From Desulfobacca acetoxidans DSM 11109 (GTDB taxonomy: Bacteria > Desulfobacterota > Desulfobaccia > Desulfobaccales > Desulfobaccaceae), in assembly GCF_000195295.1 (NCBI RefSeq), contig NC_015388.1, positions 868,001 to 932,000 on the forward strand: DNA of 64,000 nucleotides. The letters are read 5' to 3'. Shown here in pieces: positions 9,593 to 19,500 of the stretch. The notes beneath the pieces are model-generated. The model had not been told where the DNA came from and did no database searches. It was given only the letters and a program-made list of their open reading frames with translations. A program made the translations under genes and the position numbers. Positions within the stretch are counted from its first letter, which is position 1; each line of letters starts with the position of its first letter.

Positions 9593-11391
9593 CTGCCCGG
9601 GAAGTCTGGCCCCAGAATAAAGTCCTGAAGGGAATCCCAGCCTCGCCGGGTATCATTATCGGGCCGGCCTATGTCCTGGTGGACAGCACCAAAATCCGTA
9701 TCAACCATACCTATCTGAGTTCTTTGGATCAGGTCGATAGAGAGGTAGAGCGGTTTCGAGATGCCGTGGCAGCCACCCGCCAAGAGATTGCCTCCATTAA
9801 GGCATCTATCACCGATGAGTTTCAGGATCACGGCTATATTCTTGACACTCATCTACTCATCCTTCAGGACAAGCTATTCTTCGAAGCCAGCATAGATACT
9901 ATCCGCCGGGAAAAAATCAATGCTGAGTGGGCCTTGAAACAGGCAGTGAAAAAGGCCCAGGAGCTATTCAGTCGCATCGCCGATCCCTATATCAAGAGCC
10001 GCATACAAGACGTTGAGGACGTCTGTGAACGGGTACTGCGCCATCTCTCCGGCGGAGGTTCCTTTAATCTGAGCAGCCTCTCCGAACCGGTAATCATTGT
10101 CGCCCGCGATCTATCCCCGGTTGACACCACTCAGCTTTCCGTCGATAAAGTACAGGGGTTTATCACCGAGATCGGGGGGAAGACCTCCCACACGGCCATT
10201 ATGGCCCAATCTTTGGAGATCCCGGCAGTAGTGGGGTTGGAAAAGGCGACACAGGAAATCGATTCCGGTTATACCCTGATCCTGGATGGTCTTAATGGTG
10301 CGGTAATTATCAACCCCGATGCCAGAATACTGGAAATTTATGTTGAGCGTAAGAAGAAGTTCCAGGAATTTAAGCGTGACGTCAACAGTTGCAGTTTTCT
10401 GCCCGCCATCACGTTAGACGAGCATCAGACGCATGTTCTGGCCAATATTGAGTTTCAGGAAGAGGTCGGCCTGGCCATGGATTACGGCGCTGATGGCATC
10501 GGCCTCTACCGTACTGAGTTTCTTTATCTGCGCCAGAAGCGGCTTCCCTCTGAAGAGGAATTATTCGAAGACTATAAGACTGTGGCCCTGATGATGCGTC
10601 CGCGATCGGTTACTATCCGGACTCTGGATATCGGCGGGGATAAGTTTGCCTCACACCTGGAATATGCGCCTGGGATAAATCCAGCCCTGGGACTGCGCGC
10701 TATCCGCTTCTGCCTTAAGGAACAGCAGATTTTCCGCACCCAACTCCGGGCTATCCTGCGCGCTTCGGTCTTTGGGAAGGTCCGTTTAATGTTCCCCCTG
10801 ATCTCAGGGATTCAGGAGGTTATTGCGGCCCGCCGTATCCTCAGCGAGATTCAGCAGGAGTTGCGGCTTGAAGGCCTGGCCTTTAACCCGGAATTGCCCG
10901 TGGGCGTCATGATTGAAGTTCCCTCGGCAGTAATGTTAGCCGACCTTTTGGCTAAAGAGGCCGATTTTTTCAGCATCGGCACGAACGACCTGATTCAGTA
11001 TGCCCTGGCCATCGATCGGGTAAATAAGCACGTGGCGGAGATGTACCAACCACTTCACCCCGCCGTGTTGCGCATGATTAAACAGGTGACCGACGCCGCC
11101 CACACTGAGGGCATCCCCGTCGCGGTCTGTGGCGAAATGGCCGGAGATCCGCTCTACACGCCGGTTCTTTTAGGAATGGGGGTAGACGAGCTCTCGATGA
11201 ACGCCCTGGCAATTCCGGTGGTCAAACGCATTATACGCCATTCTACCATGGAAGAATTTCAAGAGTTTGCCCGCCAGGCGCTCCATCACCAAACCTTCGA
11301 AGACGTCAATGCCTACGTCACCGGGGTGATGGCCAGGCGCTTCCCCGAAGTCTTTATGTTCGGCCGTGAGCTGGCCAGCATGTCCTCCTAA
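9580..11391 (+). CDS. ptsI: Phosphoenolpyruvate-protein phosphotransferase (enzyme I)
   Basis: 603 residues from ATG 9580, preferred over an in-frame start at 9466 that would lie inside ptsH and add non-homologous residues. The order is an N-terminal HPr-binding helical domain, the phospho-His site GGKTSHTAIMAQ, and a PEP-binding TIM barrel with DGIGLYRTEFLY, LDIGGDK and the catalytic Cys in VCGEMAGDP. It uses PEP to phosphorylate HPr. A GGGGAA ribosome site precedes the start within ptsH. Length is slightly above the usual 570-580. Confidence 0.95.
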   Translation: MPPLTAREVWPQNKVLKGIPASPGIIIGPAYVLVDSTKIRINHTYLSSLDQVDREVERFRDAVAATRQEIASIKASITDEFQDHGYILDTHLLILQDKLFFEASIDTIRREKINAEWALKQAVKKAQELFSRIADPYIKSRIQDVEDVCERVLRHLSGGGSFNLSSLSEPVIIVARDLSPVDTTQLSVDKVQGFITEIGGKTSHTAIMAQSLEIPAVVGLEKATQEIDSGYTLILDGLNGAVIINPDARILEIYVERKKKFQEFKRDVNSCSFLPAITLDEHQTHVLANIEFQEEVGLAMDYGADGIGLYRTEFLYLRQKRLPSEEELFEDYKTVALMMRPRSVTIRTLDIGGDKFASHLEYAPGINPALGLRAIRFCLKEQQIFRTQLRAILRASVFGKVRLMFPLISGIQEVIAARRILSEIQQELRLEGLAFNPELPVGVMIEVPSAVMLADLLAKEADFFSIGTNDLIQYALAIDRVNKHVAEMYQPLHPAVLRMIKQVTDAAHTEGIPVAVCGEMAGDPLYTPVLLGMGVDELSMNALAIPVVKRIIRHSTMEEFQEFARQALHHQTFEDVNAYVTGVMARRFPEVFMFGRELASMSS

Positions 11392-11441
11392 TGCAGTAAG
11401 GTATTCTCACACAAGTACCTTTCCCCTGGTGAATTCCAGAC

Positions 11442-11903
11442 ATGAAAAAAGACGCAGTAAAAATAATCTGTCAGAATCGCAAGGCTTATTTCGATTATTT
11501 TATCGACGACGTCATCGAAGCCGGCATTGTCCTCATTGGACCGGAAGTCAAATCCGTCCGTTTGGGAAAAGTCAACATTAACGATGGGTTCGCCCGCATT
11601 CATAAGGGTGAGGTATATCTCCACAACACCCACATCAGCCCCTACCCGTTCACGCCACTTGATTCCTACGATCCCACCCGCACCCGTAAGCTGCTCCTGC
11701 ACCGGCAGGAGATTAAACGTCTCATCGGCAAAACCGAAGAAAAAGGGTATACTCTCATTCCCCTCAAGCTCTATTTCCGGGATCACCGCATCAAAATCGC
11801 ACTCGGACTGGCCAAAGGCAAAAAGAAATATGACAAACGGGAAACCATCCGTCGGAGGGATGAAGAGCGGGAGATGCAGCGCCAAAAGAAAAACCGAAGG
11901 TAG
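11442..11903 (+). CDS. smpB: SsrA-binding protein SmpB
   Basis: 153 residues with the SmpB core AYFDYFIDDVIEAGIVLIGP, EVKSVRLGKVNINDGFARI and the basic C-terminal tail RETIRRRDEEREMQRQKKNR. SmpB binds tmRNA for rescue of stalled ribosomes; the ssrA gene itself was not seen in this window. Length is typical. It starts 50 bases after ptsI. Confidence 0.96.
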   Translation: MKKDAVKIICQNRKAYFDYFIDDVIEAGIVLIGPEVKSVRLGKVNINDGFARIHKGEVYLHNTHISPYPFTPLDSYDPTRTRKLLLHRQEIKRLIGKTEEKGYTLIPLKLYFRDHRIKIALGLAKGKKKYDKRETIRRRDEEREMQRQKKNRR

Positions 11904-11971
11904 CCGTAATGAGGACAGAGATCAATTCTGGTAAAGAATGTGGTAGCCCTATTCCCCCATAGAAAGATTTC

Positions 11972-14900
11972 ATGAAAGACCCATTTCTTGAATTCATTCA
12001 GGGTATCCAAACCGCTCTGGCGGGTGGCAAGGCCACGGAGCACACGCACCGCCTCACCTTGCAGACCCTCTTGGAATCCCTCGGGACCGGGGTAACGGTC
12101 ATCAATGAACCTCGCCAGGAGGTGAGCGATTGCGGCAAGCCCGACATGGCGGTGTTCCGGGGGGCGGTCCCCTTGGGCTATCTGGAGACCAAAGATCTCG
12201 GCAAGAACCTGGACGCTGAAGAGAAAAGCCCCCAGATTCGGCGCTATCTGAAGGGCCTGCCCAATTTCATTCTGACCAATTACCTGGAATTCAGGTGGTA
12301 TGTGGGTGGCGAGTGGCACATGACGGCCTCTTTAGGGCGCATCGACCCAGATGGCAGAGTAAAGCCCACCAAAGATGGCGTGGCCGCCGGGCGCGAGCTG
12401 TTAGGGCAATTCCTGGCCCACGTCATTCCCAGTATCGGCACGGCCAGGGAATTGGCGGTTAAAATGGCAGGGCTGGCCCACCTCATGCGAAAAGCAGCCC
12501 TGGCAACTTTGCAAAAAGAACCGGAGACCGGCGCCCTTACGGGCTGGCTGGCCGCCTTTGAACAGACGCTCCTGCCCCACCTCTCGGCGGCGGAATTTGC
12601 CGATATGTACGCCCAGACCCTCACCTATGGCCTCTTCGCCGCCAGGGTGACGGTGGGCTCCGGCCAGGATGTGCGCCGGGACACCGCCGCCGGACTCCTG
12701 CCGGAGACAAATCCCTTCCTCAAGCGGCTCTTCTATCATTTGGCCGGGCCGGATGTGCCCCCCACGGTATCCTGGGTCATTGACGATATGATGGCCCTGC
12801 TCAACGCCGTGGATTTGGAGGCGGTGCTGGCCGACTTCGGCCGGGGGTCCATAGAGAAGGACCCCGTGGTGCATTTTTACGAGACCTTCCTGGCCGCCTA
12901 TGACCCGGAAAAGCGCAAGGTCAGGGGCGTCTACTACACCCCGGAGCCAGTGGTCTCCTACATCGTGCGGGCCATTGACCATGTCCTCAAGGAAGGCTTT
13001 AGCCGCCCCTGGGGTCTGGCCGATCCCAACACACTGATTCTGGACCCGGCCTGCGGCACGGGCACTTTTCTCCACAGCGTCATCGCCCTGATGTATGACA
13101 CCCTTTGCGCCCAGGGACAGGCGGGCGGCTGGCGCGCCTATGTCTCTGACAGCCTGCTCCCCAGGGTCTTCGGCTTTGAACTGCTCATGGCCCCCTATGC
13201 CGTAGCCCATGTCAAGCTCGGTCTGGCTTTGCAAGAGCGGGGCTATGACTTCCCTATGGGGCGGCGTCTGGGGGTCTACCTGACCAATACCCTGGAAGAG
13301 GCCTTGAAGAAATCCCAAGTCCTGCCCCTGGCCGGATTCATCACCGAAGAGAGCAACACCGCCGCGGCCATAAAGCAGGATGAGCCCATCGAGGTCATTT
13401 TGGGGAATCCCCCTTATTCTGTCCAATCTGCCAATAAAGGAGATTGGATTCGGAGTCTGATAAAAGATTATAAAAAAGTCGATGGTTTGCCTTTAGACGA
13501 AAAAAATCCCAAGTCGCTTCAAGATGATTACGTCAAATTCCTCAGGTGGGGGCAGTGGCGCCTGGACCGGACAGGGCAGGGCGTGCTGGCCATGATTACC
13601 AATCACGGCTACCTGGATAATGCCACGTTTCGTGGTATGCGGCAAGCATTCCTGAAAAGCTTTAATGAAATATATCTTGTAAATCTGCACGGCAACTTAA
13701 GAAAGAAAGAAGTCTGTCCGGACGGTTCCAAGGATGAAAACGTCTTCGATATCCAACAGGGTGTGGCTATCGGCATCTTCATCAAACATGTGGCACAGGC
13801 GCCCTCGCCTGTGCAGTTAGATAGTGCCCAGCCGGGAGCGGCTGGACCACAGCAAGAGGTCAAAGTTTACTATGCCGATGTCTGGGGGCTCCGGGAGGCG
13901 AAGTATCAGACCCTGGCCGAAATGGATCTGACCTCAACCCCTTGGCAGGAACTTCAGCCCTATTCGCCCTATTATCTCTTTGTGCCCCATGAGGCTGATT
14001 TGCAAGCCGAATATGACCGGGCCTGGCCGATAAGCAAAATCTTTCCGGTGAACTCCGTGGGTTTAGTCACTGCCCGTGACCATCTAACCATCAAGTGGTC
14101 CCGAGCAGAGGTCTGGGAGACGGTGCGGGATTTTGTGGCTCTTCCGGAAGATGAGGCCCGAGAGAAATATAACCTTGGCAAAGATGTGAGGGATTGGAAA
14201 GTCCACCTGGCCCAGGCTGACATAAAACTGAGCGGCCCTAATAAGAAAAAGATTTACCCGATCTTTTACCGACCTTTCGATACCCGGTTCACCTATTACA
14301 CCGGGCAAACACGGGGCTTTATGTGCAGACCCCGGTTCGAGGTCATGAGGCACCTGCTGCCGGGGAAGAACTTGGGATTATGTGCCTCCCGAGGGGTAGA
14401 AATCGGCGGCGACTGGGAACATATCTTCTGTAGCAAACATATTATTCAAAACCACACGGTTTCTTTAAAAGAGGTTAATTATCTATTCCCTCTTTATCTA
14501 TTCCCTTCGGAAAATCCCAACAATAATGCAAGCGCCGGCCAGAACTCCTTTCTCGCTCTGTCCGAACCCGAGAGTCCTTATGGCCGCCAGGTAAATATAA
14601 ACCCCGATTTTCTGCGCCACCTGGAAGAACAGTTAGGATTAACCTTCACTTATGAAAATCAGGGCGATCGACAAACCTTCTTTGGCCCCCTAGACGTGTT
14701 TTATTATGCTTATGCAACATTCCATTCGCCAGGCTATCGGGAGCGTTTCGCCGAATTTCTGAGGATTGATTTTCCCCGCCTGCCGCTGACCGGAAATAAG
14801 ACCCTTTTTGCTGCTCTGGTGGATAAAGGTGCGGCATTGACCGCCTTGCATCTCATGGAGGCCCCGGCCTTGGAAAGGCTCATTACCACGTTTCCGGTCC

Positions 14901-15256
14901 CTGGGTCCAATATTGTTGAAAAAGTTGAATATGTAGCACAAGCGCCCTCGCCTGTGCTTGGGTCGCCCTCGACGGTGCAACAGGGCGCAGCCGAGGCGGC
15001 TGTGCCACCGATGTCAGGCCGCGTCTTTATCAATGCCGAACAGTATGTCGCCGGGGTGTCACCGAAAGTCTGGGCCTTTCAGGTGGGCGGTTATCAGGTC
15101 TTGCACCAATGGCTCAAAGACCGCAAGGGGCGGGCACTGAGCTTCGAAGAGATCCACCACTACCAGAAAATCGTCGCGGCCCTGACCGAGACCATCCGTC
15201 TCATGGGGGAAATAGACGCCCTGATCGAGGAGCACGGGGGCTGGCCGCTCGGATGA
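11972..15256 (+). CDS. Single-chain restriction-modification enzyme (N6-adenine methyltransferase with nuclease domain, type ISP/IIG-like)
   Basis: 1094 residues. An N-terminal nuclease-like domain has KPDMAVF followed by GYLETKDLG, a PD-(D/E)xK pattern near residues 50-75. A gamma-class amino-methyltransferase follows, with motif I DPACGTGTFLHSV (about residue 361) and motif IV GNPPYSVQSANKGDW (about 480). The C-terminal region resembles the type ISP target-recognition part. No helicase motifs lie between nuclease and methylase, so it is shorter than classic type ISP enzymes and resembles type IIG. Two palindromic repeats are inserted in frame, each beginning with the peptide VAQAPSPV. No separate specificity or restriction subunit is adjacent. 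Confidence 0.85.
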   Translation: MKDPFLEFIQGIQTALAGGKATEHTHRLTLQTLLESLGTGVTVINEPRQEVSDCGKPDMAVFRGAVPLGYLETKDLGKNLDAEEKSPQIRRYLKGLPNFILTNYLEFRWYVGGEWHMTASLGRIDPDGRVKPTKDGVAAGRELLGQFLAHVIPSIGTARELAVKMAGLAHLMRKAALATLQKEPETGALTGWLAAFEQTLLPHLSAAEFADMYAQTLTYGLFAARVTVGSGQDVRRDTAAGLLPETNPFLKRLFYHLAGPDVPPTVSWVIDDMMALLNAVDLEAVLADFGRGSIEKDPVVHFYETFLAAYDPEKRKVRGVYYTPEPVVSYIVRAIDHVLKEGFSRPWGLADPNTLILDPACGTGTFLHSVIALMYDTLCAQGQAGGWRAYVSDSLLPRVFGFELLMAPYAVAHVKLGLALQERGYDFPMGRRLGVYLTNTLEEALKKSQVLPLAGFITEESNTAAAIKQDEPIEVILGNPPYSVQSANKGDWIRSLIKDYKKVDGLPLDEKNPKSLQDDYVKFLRWGQWRLDRTGQGVLAMITNHGYLDNATFRGMRQAFLKSFNEIYLVNLHGNLRKKEVCPDGSKDENVFDIQQGVAIGIFIKHVAQAPSPVQLDSAQPGAAGPQQEVKVYYADVWGLREAKYQTLAEMDLTSTPWQELQPYSPYYLFVPHEADLQAEYDRAWPISKIFPVNSVGLVTARDHLTIKWSRAEVWETVRDFVALPEDEAREKYNLGKDVRDWKVHLAQADIKLSGPNKKKIYPIFYRPFDTRFTYYTGQTRGFMCRPRFEVMRHLLPGKNLGLCASRGVEIGGDWEHIFCSKHIIQNHTVSLKEVNYLFPLYLFPSENPNNNASAGQNSFLALSEPESPYGRQVNINPDFLRHLEEQLGLTFTYENQGDRQTFFGPLDVFYYAYATFHSPGYRERFAEFLRIDFPRLPLTGNKTLFAALVDKGAALTALHLMEAPALERLITTFPVPGSNIVEKVEYVAQAPSPVLGSPSTVQQGAAEAAVPPMSGRVFINAEQYVAGVSPKVWAFQVGGYQVLHQWLKDRKGRALSFEEIHHYQKIVAALTETIRLMGEIDALIEEHGGWPLG
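13788..13850 (+). repeat. Palindromic repeat inserted in frame in the R-M gene, copy 1
   Basis: GCACAGGCG/CGCCTGTGC (13793-13814) is followed by a second small palindrome CCAGCCG/CGGCTGG (13828-13845). It is translated as VAQAPSPVQLDSAQPGAAG and interrupts an otherwise family-like stretch. Confidence 0.75.
14932..15008 (+). repeat. Palindromic repeat inserted in frame in the R-M gene, copy 2
   Basis: It begins with nearly the same bases as the copy at 13.8 kb (GCACAAGCG..CGCCTGTGC) and ends in GCAGCCG..CGGCTGTGC. It is read in the same frame and so again gives VAQAPSPV. Confidence 0.75.
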
Positions 15257-15473
15257 ATATATGCACCGAACCAGCCTTTAGGCTGGACTTTAATTATCCG
15301 GTTGATCTTTCACTTTTTTTTTGATAGCCGGGCGGCAGAAGAAACTCGCAATATTCACCAGGCCAGAGCGATGCGCCACTCCGTTCCACCTAGCTGGCAG
15401 CCCCGTTGCTATCCGAAAAAATTAGATTATAATTTACTTTACCGTGTTTTCGAGTTTCCAAGGAGTTATGAAT

Positions 15474-16262
15474 ATGCCAAGTATGAAAAATGTAAAACCG
15501 GTTCAACTAAGCCTCAACAGCCGGTTTAGATTTAAATGCTATCCGGGCATCTCTTGTTTTACCGAGTGTTGCGGCCGGATTGATATTCCCCTCACTCCCT
15601 ATGACATCATCCGCTTGAAAAAGCGGCTGGGTATCTCTTCAACAGAAATCCTGCACCTCTACACCCGGTCGGAGCTGGATGCAAAATCGGGCCTGCCCCT
15701 GGTCTTCCTCCGCATGTCGCCGGAAAACAACAATAAGTGCCCCTTTGTCACCTCCGAGGGTTGCACCATCTATTCCGACCGGCCCTGCGCCTGCCGCTAC
15801 TATCCTATCGGGCAGGCCACCCTGCAACGTGAGGAGGGTCTGGGAGGCATCCAGGAATTTTACTTTCTCATCAAGGAACCCTATTGTAAGGGACATGAGG
15901 AAGAGACGGAATGGACCGTGGCCTCCTGGCGGGTGGATCAGGAACCCGATCTCTATGATGAAATGAACCGCGAATGGAAGGCCATGATGCTGCGGCGGGA
16001 CGCCGATGCCCGCCAGGCTATCGATGAAAAGAAACAGAAAATGTTCTATCTGGCCAGTTATGACCCGGACAACTTCCGCCGTTTCGTCTTAGAGAGCAGA
16101 TTTTTGAAAATCTTTGACGTTGATCCCAAGACCGTTGCCGCCATTCAGCAAGATGACATTGCCCTGATGAAATTTGCCTTTCAGTACCTCAAGTACCTCC
16201 TGGTCATCGAACAGAGCATGAATCTGAAGGAAGACGTTAACACGGCGCCGCCAGCCGCCTAA
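15474..16262 (+). CDS. YkgJ-family cysteine cluster protein
   Basis: 262 residues from ATG 15474, eight bases after AGGAG; earlier in-frame starts sit on or before the ribosome site. The zinc/iron-chelating YkgJ pattern is visible as CYPGISCFTECCGR, then CPFV..GCTIYSDRPCACRYYPIG and a later EPYCKGHEE, giving eight or more conserved cysteines. The family binds a metal, and its substrate or role is not established. The C-terminal 100 residues are helical and charged. No operon partner. Confidence 0.85.
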   Translation: MPSMKNVKPVQLSLNSRFRFKCYPGISCFTECCGRIDIPLTPYDIIRLKKRLGISSTEILHLYTRSELDAKSGLPLVFLRMSPENNNKCPFVTSEGCTIYSDRPCACRYYPIGQATLQREEGLGGIQEFYFLIKEPYCKGHEEETEWTVASWRVDQEPDLYDEMNREWKAMMLRRDADARQAIDEKKQKMFYLASYDPDNFRRFVLESRFLKIFDVDPKTVAAIQQDDIALMKFAFQYLKYLLVIEQSMNLKEDVNTAPPAA

Positions 16263-16315
16263 GATCAGCGATTTTCTGTTTTCATACCATCTTCCACACA
16301 ATTAAGACGTATAAG

Positions 16316-16475
16316 GATAGGAAGAGCCAGCTACCTCCCCCCCCTCCGAACCGGACGTGCGGTTCTCCCGCATCCGGCTCTCCGGTTGGTGGTTTTGCCT
16401 TACGACTCCCCTTCCGCATTCGGTAGGGATGGATTCGAGCGGAGGTTCCGCATATCGAAATGTAATGTTTTCCGG
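16316..16475 (-). mobile_element. Group II intron remnant, no reverse transcriptase
   Basis: On the minus strand, GAGCCGGATGCGG..CCGCACGTCCGGTTC followed by GGAGGGGGG is the well-known hairpin found just before the reverse-transcriptase ORF of bacterial group II introns. The flanking bases also resemble that leader. No RT frame follows in the 16.3-16.5 kb gap, so this is a scrap. The gap between 16262 and 16565 holds nothing else I recognise. Confidence 0.6.
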
Positions 16476-16564
16476 ATTGATTATATCAGGGTCTTTTCTT
16501 TGCAAATGAGAAGTTTCGCGCCTTGGCCAGGTCTTGAACGGGGAAGACTTATGAATTAACCATA

Positions 16565-19500
16565 TTATGGCTCGGTCGGAAGGAAAAGTATCACTCGGGT
16601 CCCCTTTTGAGGTTCGCTTTCAATGGTAATTTCTCCCTGGTGCGCTTCGATAATTTTCTGGGAAATGGCCAGCCCCAGGCCGCTACCTTTGGGTTTGGAG
16701 GAAAAGAAGGGCTGAAAAATCTTTTCCTGGATCTCCGGAGGAATCCCCGAACCGGTATCAGAGACTTGTACGAGAATCCTGCCCGCCCGCCTGCCGGTGG
16801 TAAAGGAAAGGGTGCCCCCTGCATCCATGGCCTCGATGCCATTCTTGGCGATATTCAGGAGTACCTGGCGTATATGGCCGGGGTCAAATAGTATCTCCGG
16901 GAGGTCGGGGTCCAGTTTCAATACCAGGTCGATGTTCTTTTCCTGGAGACTCGGCTCCAGCCGCTGGCAGGTTTCCCGGATCAGCTCATTGAGATTTCCC
17001 GGCTGCTTTTGGGGTTCGGAAAATTTGGCGTAGCTGCCAACCTCAACGAGGAAGTCTTCCAATCGCTTGACTTCATCTACGATGATATGCAGCTTTTCCA
17101 GATTTTTTGGTGGACTTTGGGCAGTATCTTTCAGCACCTGGCGGGCAAACCCTCCGATAACCATCAGGGGATTCTTGATTTCATGGCTGATATGGGCCGC
17201 CATCTTGCCGAGGGCGGCCAAGCGCTCGCTACGCAATAGTTCCTCCTCCATGCGTTTTCTTTCCCGCAGGTCTTTAATATGGCTGATCATACCGATCTCC
17301 CGATCGTTTTCGTACAGCAGCCGGGCCGATAACCAGATGGGTACCAGGGTGCCGTCCTTTGCTCGCATTAAGGTCTCATAATCCTCCAGTATGCCGGCGC
17401 CGCCGTAACCGGGATCATGGATTTTCCGGTCGATATCCTGAGCTAGATTGGAGGGATAGAATTCCCTGAGATTCATTTTGTTCAGGACTTCTTCCGGATC
17501 ATAGCCGAAGATTTTGGCCGCGGGTTTGTTAAAGGTACGAATGGTTCCTTCCATATCGGAGGCCACTATGCCATCCATAGAGGTATGAATCAAGAGCTTC
17601 TGGAAGTAAATGCCCCGCTCCACCTCGGCGGCCAAGGCCTCTTCGGCCCGCTTGCGCATGACCTGCCACCACATGCCGTTCATCAATAAGGTCAATTGAC
17701 GCACGTCCGATTCGTCATATTCCTCATCCTTGTTGCCGACTCCGGCCACCGCGACTATGCGGTCACTCTCAAAAACCGGAATATTCAGATGACGCTTTAG
17801 TGCCACATGACCCGCCGGATAGCCTTTCTTATAAGGGTTGGGCGAGGCGTAGTCGTTGGTAATAATGGGGTGGCGCTGGCGCACGGCTTCACCCCAGAGC
17901 CCGGTGGTCGCCAACGGATAGATAAGGGGTTTATCAGGAACAGCGCATTCCTCCATGGCAGTCTGAGACCAGGCTTGCATCGTGAGCACCGTTTCATCTT
18001 CATTCATAAACGCCAGGTAACCGATTCTGCTCTTGGTTAGCCGGACCCCTTCCTCCAGGGCAAAATCGGTAATCTCCTTCAGTGTCTCCTTGGTCATTTG
18101 GCTAAGTCGCCAGACCGCTTCGAGACGGGACTCGTCCAGGCGCAGCGCCTCCTCCATGTTGGCGCTGCGCACCGCCAGTCCCAATTGCCCGGCCAGCGAT
18201 TGGAAAAACTCCTCGTGTTCTTTGGCGAAATACCCCTTCTGGCTACTGGCCGCGGTCAATACTCCCAAGGTCAAGGTTTCCGTAGTAATGGGTGCCAGCA
18301 CCAGGGAGGCCAGGGTTTCATCTTCCAGAAGACCCTGCAGGCGATCCGGTACCGTTGTGGTATCCGACACGGATATTACCTGGAGGGTCAGCAGGCACTG
18401 CCCCAAAAAGGATTCGGGACTGGGCTTGAGCACCTGTTCCCGGGCTTCAGATGGCAGTCCCAGGAAGCCTTTCATATGGAGCAAGCCGTCTTCATCCAAC
18501 AGCCGTACCGCACATTTTTCTACTCCTAGCTGTTCCACCAGTACCCTTAGCACACCTTCCAGCAGATCTGGAATATAAAGCGAAGAGGCCAACTTGCGGG
18601 CTGCTTCGTAAAGCACCGAGAGTTCTGCAACCCGCCTTTTAAGCTGCTGCTCGCTCTGTTCCAGTGAACTGGAAATCCGCCCGAAGAGGTCGAAAACGTC
18701 TTCCATGCGGGAGCCTAGTGAGGAAAGGTAGCCTTCCACAACGACCCGGGCCGCCGCCGGTCCGACGGAGCGGGCAATGATGCGCTCGACAAAATTTGCC
18801 AGCCGGAGTTTTTCCCGGTCCCCCCACTCGGATTCAGGGGTCTCAATCTCCCGGAGAAAGGCCTGGCGCGCCTCTGCAGCCTTACGGGAGCCAATGAATT
18901 TTTCAATAAAATTGGTTAATTGCTCTAGACTCGGCAGATACGTATAGCGTTTCTCCAACGGCAGTTCTCTTTCCCGCTCAAATACATTGACAAACTGCCG
19001 GGCCTGCTCCTCCTCCACCGGGCTGGGATCTGTCAATAAGGAAACACCCACAAAGGTGCTGGCATTGATCAGTAGGGACCAGAAGAAGGCGTGGGAGAGC
19101 CTATCCAGTCCGGTCAGGCCTAAAAAAGCGGTGGGGTTAAGAAGTGTCAGGCCGAAGGGACCTGCCGAAATGATGCTCTGGGGAAACCAGCCTGCCTCAA
19201 CCAGATAGGGAAACACGAGGGTATAAGCCCAGAGCAAAAACCCCGATCCCAAACCCGCAATCGCTCCCCATCTGGTGGCCTCCCGCCAGTACAAGGCCCC
19301 CAGCATGGCCGGTACCAGTTGCATCACCCCGCAAAAGGCGATTAACCCTACATCCACGAGCATAACGGTGGGGAAGACCCAATGATAGCCAAAGTATCCC
19401 AGCAGAATCAGTAAGAGGATGCCGCCTCGTTTGACGGTTAGGAGATGAGGCGTAAGCCTCTCTTGCAATTTCAGCCGAATGGCCAGGGGCATCACTAGGC

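Noticed and set aside
12401-13426. 341-residue minus-strand ORF
   Set aside because: It is opposite the methyltransferase motifs of the restriction-modification gene and is a shadow of GC-rich coding DNA.
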